Part shown: positions 7,387-14,736 of the stretch, one piece after another
Layout: each line of letters opens with the position of its first letter
Numbering within the stretch: position 1 is the stretch's first letter
From: CAZQCI01 sp964592255
Lineage (GTDB): Bacteria > UBA10199 > SBBF01
NCBI GenBank assembly: GCA_964592255.1
Contig: CAZQCI010000019.1
Location: 1-30,389 of the forward strand
DNA length: 30,389 bases
Reading direction: 5' to 3'
Notes under the pieces: model-generated
Told to the model about the DNA's origin: nothing
Seen by the model: the letters and a program-made list of their open reading frames with translations, nothing else
The model's database searches: none
Translations under genes and position numbers: made by a program

Positions 7387-8634
7387 CTACGCCGATTCGG
7401 CTTTTTTCTGGTAGACGATGATGGGTTCTTGTTTTTGCAACACGGTTTCTTCGTTGATGACGATTTCCTCGACATTATTCTGAGAAGGAATTTCATACAT
7501 AATATCGAGCATGATATTTTCTAAAATAGCGCGAAGGCCGCGGGCTCCGGATTTCTTTTTAATAGCTTCCCGCGCCACGGCTTCCAATGCGGTTTTGGTG
7601 AATTTGAGTTTTACTTTTTCAAATTCAAACAAACGCTGATATTGTTTAACCAATGCATTACGGGGTTTAACCAAAATATCGACCAGAGCGGATTCATCCA
7701 ATTCCGAAAGAGTGGCAATAACCGGCAAGCGCCCGATAAACTCTGGAATTAAACCAAACTTAAGCAAATCTTCCGTCTGAACATCCGTTAGCATTTCGCC
7801 CAAATTCTTTTCATCCTTCAATTTAATATCGGAACCAAAACCCATGCTCTTACGGTTAAGACGTTTTTCGATCAAATTTTCAAGACCCACAAAAGCGCCA
7901 CCGCAGATAAAAAGAATATTGGTGGTATTAATTTGAATAAATTCTTGTTGAGGATGTTTTCGGCCTCCCTTAGGAGGAACATTGGCCACTGTCCCTTCAA
8001 TAATTTTTAAAAGAGCTTGTTGCACACCTTCGCCAGAAACATCACGCGTGATAGAAGGGTTTTCGGATTTACGGGAAATTTTATCGATTTCGTCGATATA
8101 AACAATACCACGCTCGGCCTTAGCTTTATCGAAGTCAGCGGCTTGAAGAAGGTTGAGAATAATATTTTCGACATCTTCACCAACATAACCAGCTTCGGTA
8201 AGAGTGGTGGCATCAACAATAGTAAAAGGAACATTGAGGATGCGAGCCAAAGTTTGTGCCAATAACGTTTTACCAGAACCTGTAGGACCAATTAAAAGAA
8301 TATTGGCTTTTTGCAGTTCCACATCGCGGGAGACAACATGCGAGTCGATTCTTTTATAATGATTATGGACAGCAACAGATAAACTGCGCTTAGCACGTTC
8401 TTGCCCGATGACGTATTCATCAAGAATGGCTTTAATATCTTTAGGCTTGGGAATTTCGGAGCGGATGCGGGTTTGTTCGCGGCGTAAATTTTCTTCCCGG
8501 ATGATGTCATTACATAAATCGATACACTCGTCACAAATATAAACAGTAGGGCCTGCAATGAGCTTTTTTACTTCCCGTTGCGACTTGCCGCAGAAAGAGC
8601 AGGCCAGATTCATGGGATCGTTAAAGTTTTTCAC
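7387..8634 (-). CDS. clpX: ATP-dependent Clp protease ATP-binding subunit ClpX
   Basis: ClpX is the AAA+ unfoldase ring that feeds tagged proteins to ClpP. An N-terminal C4 zinc domain is formed by C12, C15, C34 and C37. Walker A GPTGSGKT is at 116-123, the pore loop GYVGED at 149-154, and Walker B IVYIDE at 177-182. The ClpP-docking loop reads MGF (in KSMGFGSDIK) instead of the common IGF or LGF, a conservative change. The C-terminal small domain (KKKSGARGLRAILE) has the sensor-2 arginine. The length of 415 aa is normal. It begins with GTG and overlaps the clpP stop by four bases (GTGA), so the two are translationally coupled. An alternative ATG lies seven codons downstream. Confidence 0.98.
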   Translation of the reverse strand: MKNFNDPMNLACSFCGKSQREVKKLIAGPTVYICDECIDLCNDIIREENLRREQTRIRSEIPKPKDIKAILDEYVIGQERAKRSLSVAVHNHYKRIDSHVVSRDVELQKANILLIGPTGSGKTLLAQTLARILNVPFTIVDATTLTEAGYVGEDVENIILNLLQAADFDKAKAERGIVYIDEIDKISRKSENPSITRDVSGEGVQQALLKIIEGTVANVPPKGGRKHPQQEFIQINTTNILFICGGAFVGLENLIEKRLNRKSMGFGSDIKLKDEKNLGEMLTDVQTEDLLKFGLIPEFIGRLPVIATLSELDESALVDILVKPRNALVKQYQRLFEFEKVKLKFTKTALEAVAREAIKKKSGARGLRAILENIMLDIMYEIPSQNNVEEIVINEETVLQKQEPIIVYQKKAESA

Positions 8635-9257
8635 GACTTACTTTTCTTCTCCTTATCTTTGACGCGGTACTCTACAACTTCATCTATTATTCCATACTCT
8701 TTCGCTTCCAGTCCAGACATAAAATAATCACGTTCCGTGTCTTGCTGTATTTTTTTAATACTTTGACGCGTATGCTTCGCAAGGATGAGATTAAGCTCTT
8801 CACGCAGGCGCAAAATTTCACGGGCTTGAATGTCGATATCAGTCGCCTGACCTTGAACACCACCTAAAGGTTGGTGAATCAAAATGCGGGAATGAGGCAG
8901 AGCATAACGTTTACCCGTTGCGCCAGCTGTCAATAAAAGAGCTCCCATACTGGCCGCTTGCCCCATACAAAAGGTGGAAACATCCGGACGCACATATTGC
9001 ATCGTGTCATAAATGGCCAAGCCTGCCGTTACGGAACCACCCGGTGAATTGATATAAATAAAAATATCCTTTTCGGGATCATCCGATTCCAAAAATAAAA
9101 GTTGGGCAATGATAAGATTAGCCATGGCATCATCAACAGGGGTGCCGATAAAAATGATGCGGTCTTTCAAAAGACGGGAATAAATATCGTAAGCTCTTTC
9201 CCCACGATGTGTATTTTCAATCACCATGGGGATAAGCTGGTTAATTATTTGGCTCAT
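8631..9257 (-). CDS. clpP: ATP-dependent Clp protease proteolytic subunit ClpP
   Basis: ClpP is the tetradecameric serine protease chamber that works with ClpX. The catalytic triad is intact: S103 in GQAASMGA, H128 in LIHQPLGG and D177 in ERDYF. The oxyanion-loop motif NSPGGSVTAG is at 70-79. The length of 208 aa is standard, with the short N-terminal propeptide region MSQIINQLIPMVIEN. It lies in the usual order tig-clpP-clpX, with a 59-bp hairpin-containing gap after tig and a four-base overlap with clpX. No Shine-Dalgarno is apparent before the ATG. Confidence 0.98.
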   Translation of the reverse strand: MSQIINQLIPMVIENTHRGERAYDIYSRLLKDRIIFIGTPVDDAMANLIIAQLLFLESDDPEKDIFIYINSPGGSVTAGLAIYDTMQYVRPDVSTFCMGQAASMGALLLTAGATGKRYALPHSRILIHQPLGGVQGQATDIDIQAREILRLREELNLILAKHTRQSIKKIQQDTERDYFMSGLEAKEYGIIDEVVEYRVKDKEKKSKS

Positions 9258-9265
9258 AAAAGTTG

Positions 9266-9304
9266 ATCAGGACATGGCGAGCTTGTCGAACCATGTCCGG
9301 TGAT
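9266..9304. repeat. Hairpin repeat between tig and clpP
   Basis: GGACATGG (9270-9277) pairs with CCATGTCC (9291-9298), and the stem is extended by ATCA/TGAT outside. The loop arm carries GCTTGTCGAACCA. Its reverse complement, TGGTTCGACAAGC, recurs at 25023-25035 upstream of hisD, which marks this as a dispersed repeat. Without a T-run it is not a classical terminator, but it could stabilise or attenuate the tig-clpPX transcript. Confidence 0.6.
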
Positions 9305-9316
9305 TATCTTAATTGT

Positions 9317-10516
9317 TTATGTATAATTGGCCTTATCCAAGATAAGTTCCACCGTTTTTTCCAACTGAATGTGATAAAACAATTCGCGCAAACGCCCTTG
9401 GTCGGAATAAATTTGATGGATATCTTGCAGAGGGCGCCCTGTCATCAAGGCCATTTGATGCATCCGTTGATTTAATTCTTTTGGGTCGATTTGGATTTTT
9501 TCGCTGGCAGCAATCGATTGCAGGATCAAGTCGGTTTGAATGCGCTTAGTCGCTTCTTTTTTGTCCGTGTTTTTATCATGCTCCAATTGCTTGGCCAAAA
9601 GCCCTTCTGGAATTTCCACCGGATTTTTCTTCAACAAAAAATCAAGGGCTTCGCGTGCATAGTCACTGCGATTTTCGTATTCCTTCTTTTTGGTAAGCTC
9701 TTGACGAATTTCTTCCCGGACAGCAGCAATACTTTCCTTACCCATATCCTTGGCAAACTCATCATCTAAGGGCAGGAGTTTCTTTTCGTGAATTGCTTGA
9801 AGAACGGCTGTAAAGCTGGCTGTTTTTCCACGAACGGTTTTGTCCTGATGAGTTTCCGGGAGAGCAAGATCGAACTTTTTAGTCTCCCCTTTTTTCATAC
9901 CAACAAGTTTTTCTTCAAAACCTTCGAAGAGAATTTTTTTACCCAATTCAACTTGATATCCTTTAACAAGACTGCCTTTAAAGGCAGCGCCATCAATGGT
10001 TCCATCCAGGTCGAGGGTGGCCACTAAACCTTTACCCAAGACGGCACTATCCGCAGCTGGCACCAACTCGGCCTTAGCTTCCTGCATAGTTTTCAGGGAG
10101 GCCTCAACATCCTCATCTGGAATTTTAACTTCCTTTTTCTTAATGGGAATTCCTAAATAATCTTTCACTTCAAAATGAGGAATAACTTCCAATTCTGCCT
10201 CGTAAACATAAGGTTTGGATTTTTCGATGGGCTTTAAATCGAACTTGGGGTCAAGCACAGGATTGAGGTTATTATCTTGCAGGGCTTTCGGATAACTGTT
10301 GTTGATCACCTGATTGAGAGTTTCCATCACAATGTCGGACAGATAATGTTTTTCCAAAACAGCCGGGGGGATTTTGCCTTTACGAAACCCCTTAATATTG
10401 GCTTTAGCACCAATTTTACGGGTCGCGGCGGCATAGGCCTGATCGACTTCTTCAGCGGAAACATCGATGGTTAATTTCTTTTTAGTATTACTTAAGTCTT
10501 TAACAGTCGTTTTCAT
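9317..10516 (-). CDS. tig: Trigger factor (ribosome-associated chaperone, PPIase)
   Basis: Trigger factor binds ribosomal protein L23 at the exit tunnel and shields nascent chains. The ribosome-binding signature GFRKGKIP is at residues 43-50. A PPIase (FKBP-like) domain follows at about 150-235 (LEGF-type segment ILFEGFEEKLVGMKKGE), then the helical C-terminal chaperone domain with many Lys/Glu. At 399 aa it is somewhat shorter than the roughly 430 aa of the E. coli protein. It is first in the tig-clpP-clpX block. No Shine-Dalgarno is visible in front of the ATG. The C-terminus ends NYT shortly before the hairpin repeat. Confidence 0.96.
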   Translation of the reverse strand: MKTTVKDLSNTKKKLTIDVSAEEVDQAYAAATRKIGAKANIKGFRKGKIPPAVLEKHYLSDIVMETLNQVINNSYPKALQDNNLNPVLDPKFDLKPIEKSKPYVYEAELEVIPHFEVKDYLGIPIKKKEVKIPDEDVEASLKTMQEAKAELVPAADSAVLGKGLVATLDLDGTIDGAAFKGSLVKGYQVELGKKILFEGFEEKLVGMKKGETKKFDLALPETHQDKTVRGKTASFTAVLQAIHEKKLLPLDDEFAKDMGKESIAAVREEIRQELTKKKEYENRSDYAREALDFLLKKNPVEIPEGLLAKQLEHDKNTDKKEATKRIQTDLILQSIAASEKIQIDPKELNQRMHQMALMTGRPLQDIHQIYSDQGRLRELFYHIQLEKTVELILDKANYT

Positions 10517-10525
10517 AAGAGATTC

Positions 10526-10553
10526 ATTCTACCTAGCAAAGGTTTATATTCAA
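10526..10553 (-). promoter_or_regulatory. Candidate tig promoter with very short leader
   Basis: Leftward, TTGAAT (10553-10548) is followed after 16 bases by TAGAAT (10531-10526), and the tig ATG follows after nine more bases. If used, the transcript would be nearly leaderless, in line with the missing Shine-Dalgarno. Confidence 0.35.
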
Positions 10554-10568
10554 TCGAAATAAAATAAG

Positions 10569-10705
10569 GGTAGTGTTTCGGTTTGATTTATTTATTCTTT
10601 TCAGTCGATCGAAACTCGCCAACTATTTTAGTTTTTACACTAAGGTACGCTCAGACACCGATCTCCTTGCAAGAATAAATAAATCAATCAAACTGAAACA
10701 CTACC
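10569..10705. mobile_element. 137-bp MITE-like element between tig and tRNA-Leu
   Basis: The terminal inverted repeats are GGTAGTGTTTCGGTTTGATT and onward (10569-10599) and the complement ending in CACTACC (10671-10705). The arms match except for one substitution and a 4-base indel. AAAATAA occurs on both sides (10561-10567, one base before the left end, and 10706-10712, directly at the right end), consistent with a 7-base target duplication. No ORF is present. Confidence 0.75.
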
Positions 10706-10740
10706 AAAATAATCCCCTACGGGGCATATCCCCGCTCTAA

Positions 10741-10827
10741 TGGTGCCGCGGGAGGGAATCGAACCCCCATCCGCTTGCGCGGGCCAGGTTCTAAGCCTGG
10801 TGCGTCTGCCAGTTCCGCCACCGCGGC
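10741..10827 (-). tRNA. tRNA-Leu (anticodon UAG)
   Basis: The 87-nt gene reads leftward from 10827. The acceptor stem GCCGCGG pairs with CCGCGGC over seven bases, followed by discriminator A and an encoded CCA (10743-10741). The anticodon loop CTTAGAA between CCAGG and CCTGG gives UAG, which reads CUA and other CUN leucine codons. The long variable arm, the D-arm start TGGCGGAACTGGCAGACGC and the T-loop GGTTCGATTCC are typical of class II tRNA-Leu. Confidence 0.95.
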
Positions 10828-10912
10828 GCTACAAGAAGTGGGACTATTTCATAAGATGTTTCTTTTATAAACCGGTTTTTTTTGATAAACCTAACAAAAT
10901 TATTTCTATCAA

Positions 10913-10938
10913 AACCCTCTCAAATGAATGAGAGGGTT
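10913..10938 (+). promoter_or_regulatory. Leader hairpin in front of dps
   Basis: AACCCTCTC (10913-10921) pairs perfectly with GAGAGGGTT (10930-10938) around an 8-base loop. It lies 17 bases upstream of the dps start, between divergent genes, so it is unlikely to end an upstream transcript. It may stabilise or gate the dps mRNA. Confidence 0.4.
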
Positions 10939-10955
10939 ATTTAAAAGGAGATTTT

Positions 10956-11441
10956 ATGAAAACCCCTCTTCCTCAAATCGGCATCGCTGCCCAACATTTA
11001 ACGCACGAAATCCAGATGCTTAATGCCATTTTAGCCGACGAATTTGTGCTTTATACCAAAACTCGCAACTATCATTGGAACGTTACAGGCCCCCATTTTC
11101 ATGACCTTCACAAATTCTTCGAAGCTCAATACGAAGAGCTTGATGATATTGTGGACAACGTCGCAGAACGGGTACGAGCTTTAGGCGGCGTCGCCGCCGG
11201 CTCCTTGATGGAATTCACTAAACTGACCCGCTTAAAAGAACAAGCCGGGGAACTGAAAGAATCCCAAGTCATGCTAGCCGATCTGTTGGGGAATCACGAA
11301 GCATTGATTAAAAACCTGCGGGAAGGCGTTGATGCCTGTGCCAATCAATATAAAGACGCCGGCACTTCCGATTTTTTAACCGGCCTTATGGAACAGCACG
11401 AAAAAATGGCCTGGATGCTCCGTTCAAGCCTGGGTTCATAG
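10956..11441 (+). CDS. dps: Dps-family DNA-protecting ferritin
   Basis: Dps is a dodecameric mini-ferritin that oxidises Fe(II) with peroxide and can shield DNA in starved cells. This 161-aa protein aligns through the inter-subunit ferroxidase site: H40 in NYHWNVTGPHF, H52, E56 (Asp in E. coli), D67 and E71 in DNVAER. The four-helix bundle length is normal. The N-terminal tail is short with few lysines, so direct DNA binding is less certain than iron storage. It has a strong Shine-Dalgarno (AAAAGGAG) and its own leader hairpin. It is monocistronic, convergent with the dehydrogenase gene. Confidence 0.93.
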   Translation: MKTPLPQIGIAAQHLTHEIQMLNAILADEFVLYTKTRNYHWNVTGPHFHDLHKFFEAQYEELDDIVDNVAERVRALGGVAAGSLMEFTKLTRLKEQAGELKESQVMLADLLGNHEALIKNLREGVDACANQYKDAGTSDFLTGLMEQHEKMAWMLRSSLGS

Positions 11442-11454
11442 CTCTTTGATATGC

Positions 11455-11470
11455 CTTTTCGAGAGAAAAG
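11455..11470. terminator. Small hairpin between convergent dps and dehydrogenase
   Basis: CTTTTC and GAAAAG form a six-base stem around a GAGA tetraloop in the 44-bp gap between the two convergent genes. It is a plausible weak bidirectional terminator. Confidence 0.3.
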
Positions 11471-11485
11471 ACACAGCCCGTTTCA

Positions 11486-12346
11486 TTATTTTTGGGTATA
11501 ATCAAAGAAACCACGTCCTGTTTTACGGCCCAAATAGCCAGCCTCTACCATTTTGCGCAGGAGAGGACATGGTTGATATTTGGCTTCTCCCAGATCATTT
11601 TGCATCACTTCGAGTGCCGCCAGAAGAACATCTAAACCAACAAAGTCAGCCAACGTAAGAGGCCCCATGGGATGATTGGCACCCAATTGCATGACGGTAT
11701 CAATGGCTTTAGCGTCAGCCACACCTTCATAGAGGGCGTAGACGGCTTCGTTGATCATCGGAATCAGAATACGATTGACGGCAAACCCGGCGGAGTCTTT
11801 AACACGTGCAGGAGTTTTTCCTAATTTAACCGAAACATCCGTGACGGCTTTAAGGGTTTCTTCGCTGGTTTGAATACCGGCAATAATTTCTACCAATTTC
11901 ATCACAGGAACAGGATTAAAAAAGTGCATCCCTACAAACTTGCTGGGATCTTTAAGGCCAGAGGCGAGGAGTGTGATAGAAATGGAGGATGTGTTGGTAG
12001 CAACAATAGCTCCAGGCTTAAGGACTTCGTTTAATTGACGGAAAAGATCCTGTTTGGCTTGGGGATTTTCGGTAATCGCTTCGATGATAAGGTCGCAATC
12101 TTTAAAAGCACTTAAATCACCCACCACATTGATATTTTTAAGAGTGTGGTCTTTAACATCCGCTGCAATCTTTTGTTTTTCAACTAATTTGGAAAGGCTT
12201 CCTTCAATCTTTTGCACTGCTTTTTTGGTTTTATCTTCCGACACATCCTTCGTTACCACTTGAAAACCAGATTGGGCTGCTACTTGTGCAATGCCGTGTC
12301 CCATGGTTCCCGTACCAATAATACCGATTTTTTTTATTTCACTCAT
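11486..12346 (-). CDS. 3-hydroxybutyryl-CoA (3-hydroxyacyl-CoA) dehydrogenase
   Basis: This enzyme interconverts 3-hydroxyacyl-CoA and 3-ketoacyl-CoA with NAD(P) in fatty-acid degradation or butyrate-type metabolism. The Rossmann motif GTGTMG is at residues 11-16, with D34 at the end of strand 2 favouring NAD. The catalytic His is H141 in GMHFFNPVPVMKLVEII. The C-terminal dimerisation domain carries GFAVNRILIPMINEA and the terminal LGRKTGRGFFDY. The ATG at 12346 was chosen because AAGGAG lies directly upstream and MSEIKKIGIIGTG is the family N-terminus; a longer reading frame reaches 12388. The 286-aa length is normal for single-domain Hbd/PaaH/FadB2. No thiolase or crotonase is adjacent, so the pathway is not fixed. 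Confidence 0.93.
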   Translation of the reverse strand: MSEIKKIGIIGTGTMGHGIAQVAAQSGFQVVTKDVSEDKTKKAVQKIEGSLSKLVEKQKIAADVKDHTLKNINVVGDLSAFKDCDLIIEAITENPQAKQDLFRQLNEVLKPGAIVATNTSSISITLLASGLKDPSKFVGMHFFNPVPVMKLVEIIAGIQTSEETLKAVTDVSVKLGKTPARVKDSAGFAVNRILIPMINEAVYALYEGVADAKAIDTVMQLGANHPMGPLTLADFVGLDVLLAALEVMQNDLGEAKYQPCPLLRKMVEAGYLGRKTGRGFFDYTQK

Positions 12347-12439
12347 GATCGTCTCCTTAAAAGTTTTATAAATAATGGTCAAATCCATAGCATTTGATTT
12401 TTTATTGGCAAATGTTTTTTTCTCCTTTATGTCTTGCGG

Positions 12440-12718
12440 ATGGCTAAAGTTACTTTTGTTTCAGAAAAACGTGTTGTGGAAGCCGCTACCGGCACCAGCC
12501 TGCGAGATATTGTCGACGCCAGTGGATCCAGCTTTCCTTTTGGTTGCCGCATGGGTAGTTGCGGCACCTGTCGTTGCATTATCGAAGAAGGGATGGAAAA
12601 TTTAAACCCTCTCACTCAAGAAGAAAACGAATTATTCGAATCCCTCACCTCCGTGGGAGCCAAAGAACGCCTCGGTTGCCAGCTGATTATTTTAGGGGAC
12701 GTTAAAATACGAAGTTAG
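12440..12718 (+). CDS. 2Fe-2S plant-type ferredoxin
   Basis: A 92-aa electron carrier with a beta-grasp fold. The cluster ligands are C36, C41 and C44 in FGCRMGSCGTC and C80 in RLGCQ, the C-x4-C-x2-C...C pattern of plant/vertebrate-type ferredoxins. An extra Cys at 46 is not a standard ligand. The spacing resembles small bacterial ferredoxins used with oxygenases or reductases; the redox partner is unknown. ATG at 12440 gives MAKVTF; a TTG two codons earlier is also in frame. No good Shine-Dalgarno is seen. It is divergent from the dehydrogenase (93 bp between starts), so the two may share a control region. Confidence 0.9.
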   Translation: MAKVTFVSEKRVVEAATGTSLRDIVDASGSSFPFGCRMGSCGTCRCIIEEGMENLNPLTQEENELFESLTSVGAKERLGCQLIILGDVKIRS

Positions 12719-12765
12719 CAACAAAAAAACAGCCCTACCGATAAGGCTAAAAAACAAGTCTCAGA

Positions 12766-12806
12766 CAGTGGGCTATTTCCATGAGCCACTTTAATATCTT
12801 TTTTGA
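12766..12806 (+). terminator. Possible weak terminator after the ferredoxin
   Basis: AGTGG-G-CT (12767-12774) can pair with AGCCACT (12784-12790) with one bulged base. An interrupted T-rich stretch including CTTTTTT follows. Confidence 0.3.
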
Positions 12807-12821
12807 AAGAAGGGGAAATTT

Positions 12822-14513
12822 ATGCCCGTAACAGGCACAACACCATCAGGGGATACATCCAATAAAGCAGTAGAAACAGCCAAACCTTATGGGCCAGAAG
12901 ATGCCATTCCTTTTACTCTAGCTGGTGCAACAATAGATGAAACACCTGCCTTTTCTATAATTAATCCAGAGGAGACCACACGTTTTTCATACAATACTCT
13001 TCCACGGGCTGATTTATTTAAGCCAAAGGCTGATGATGGGGAAAGTGTGGGTGATGAGGACAGTACTCAAATCATCATCATCAACAATCCTAAAGGTTTT
13101 TTTGGAGTTACCGTCTTTAATCTAATGACTAAATATGGGCTTGCATATGATCCTGAAGACCCTTTCTCTCGTTATATAGCTATACCAGCAGATCAATTTG
13201 ATGCCATAATACAGAGCCTACTTAGACACATCCCCACAGGTGACCTTGACACTCCTTTCCCTATGCCCACATTACGCCGTATTCCTCAGCCTCGTTCAGA
13301 GCGTACCGTACCACAAGGCTATAGGCGCATAGGCCCTGCTAGGGAAGAATCATCAACCTTAAGACAGACTCAAAATTTTCACATGCGATTAATTCCGGTC
13401 GAGCTGCCAGATGTTTTAGGGGGTGGCACCATGTATCGATTAGTGGCGCGTGAATTTTTTCCAAATGGAAAAACAAGAGATTTTGGATATGAACTATGGC
13501 CCGATTCCTCCCCTGCCATTGCGTATCATCAAGCAGAATCAAGAAGATGGAAAAATCCACCTCTTACTGAGTTTGATGATGATGTCGCTAATGATGTCGC
13601 TACGGAATTTGCTCCCTTTGCAGAAGTATCTTTTGCCCTTTTAAAAATAGAGGCTCTGAGTTTACCGGTTACTTTAGGGACAGCCTCTATTCAAGAGGCT
13701 CATTATTCGTTAAATCCCAACACAGGCTTTTGGGAGCTCGTTATTCAAGCCAGTTTTAGAAGAAAAAATATTTTAGGGAAATATAATGGTACGATCGTAA
13801 GAGAGACTCTTGCAAGGCTAGACATTCACTCTATAGAAGATTTAAGGCAAGCATCTATGCCAATGTATCCAGATGAAGAGGGAAACCCTCAAACTTATTT
13901 GGATCAATCTGGGATGAAAATACCTAGGACAATTCTCCCAATATTTCTTCCTGTTGACACAGAAGTTACAGTTCTGCGGACCACAGAAGCAAACCAGGGT
14001 GATTTGCACCTTCTGCTTCGTGATGCGGAAGAAAGGCAGCATCTTCTCATCATTCCTGCCGACAGAAGAGAAAAATTTTTAGAGGTAGCAGGTGCTACTG
14101 CTGCTAATCTCTCACAGGCTCAACTAACCTTAAGAAAAAACCATATCATGCAAGGAGAAAATCTTTATATCCCTGCATGGGCGGAAGAAGGGGTCTATAA
14201 TGGGGACAACCCAAACTTTAAAGGTTTTTCTTACAATTTATCTTATTTAGCTGAAAGATTATCGTTCGCCTTAAACTGTGAAATAGCGCCTGAGCTTCTA
14301 GAAGACCCCAACACAGCAGAAGCCGTTTCTAGTTTTCTTGATGCAGACATGAGCGCTGAGGAAATCCGAAGCCAACTACAAGAGCGTGGATTTCCATTAC
14401 CCGAAACATTAGCACATCAAGAAGCACCCGTTGCTGAAACTAGACCCAATGACGCAGCTGCCATAGCGGCATTAGCAAGTACATCTGCACCAACAGGAGT
14501 GGTGGTTAAATAA
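12822..14513 (+). CDS. Unrecognised 563-aa protein
   Basis: I do not recognise a family. The protein is soluble-looking, with no signal peptide or membrane helix. The first 40 residues are Thr/Pro/Gly-rich and probably disordered. From about 85 to 490 it appears to be mixed alpha/beta. A segment at about 190-330 is rich in predicted strands with aromatic residues (FHMRLIPVELPDVLGGGTMYRLVAREFF, given here only as a landmark split: FHMRLIPVEL, then MYRLVAREFF). The last 60 residues are Ala/Pro/Glu-rich and end in VVVK. Cysteine is almost absent. ATG at 12822 has a good upstream GAAAGAAGGGG. It is followed after 223 bp, with no clear terminator, by the large phosphoesterase on the same strand, so the two might be functionally linked. 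That is inference from position only. Confidence 0.75.
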   Translation: MPVTGTTPSGDTSNKAVETAKPYGPEDAIPFTLAGATIDETPAFSIINPEETTRFSYNTLPRADLFKPKADDGESVGDEDSTQIIIINNPKGFFGVTVFNLMTKYGLAYDPEDPFSRYIAIPADQFDAIIQSLLRHIPTGDLDTPFPMPTLRRIPQPRSERTVPQGYRRIGPAREESSTLRQTQNFHMRLIPVELPDVLGGGTMYRLVAREFFPNGKTRDFGYELWPDSSPAIAYHQAESRRWKNPPLTEFDDDVANDVATEFAPFAEVSFALLKIEALSLPVTLGTASIQEAHYSLNPNTGFWELVIQASFRRKNILGKYNGTIVRETLARLDIHSIEDLRQASMPMYPDEEGNPQTYLDQSGMKIPRTILPIFLPVDTEVTVLRTTEANQGDLHLLLRDAEERQHLLIIPADRREKFLEVAGATAANLSQAQLTLRKNHIMQGENLYIPAWAEEGVYNGDNPNFKGFSYNLSYLAERLSFALNCEIAPELLEDPNTAEAVSSFLDADMSAEEIRSQLQERGFPLPETLAHQEAPVAETRPNDAAAIAALASTSAPTGVVVK

Positions 14514-14736
14514 CATCTAAAAATAATTCCCCCTGTAAGGCTTGATAAACAAGGCATTCCTGCCGCTGTGCGTCATAAAAAAATGAAAATGCCCTTCTTT
14601 TTTTATACACATTCCACACAACTTTCTGTTACTTTAACCGATACCATCATCATCACATTCAACACATTTTAATCGAGCGCTTCAAAAGAATTTCGTTTTA
14701 ACTGTGAGGGGGCTGTCAGCAAACGAAAGGCTTTGA

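Noticed and set aside
10740..10931. 63-residue plus-strand reading frame beginning MVPREGIEPPSA
   Set aside because: It is the well-known spurious translation of the antisense of a tRNA gene, here tRNA-Leu.
11446..11658. 70-residue plus-strand frame after dps
   Set aside because: Antisense to the conserved C-terminus of the dehydrogenase.
12375..12605. 76-residue plus-strand frame upstream of and into the ferredoxin
   Set aside because: Different frame from the ferredoxin Cys motif and overlapping the divergent control region.
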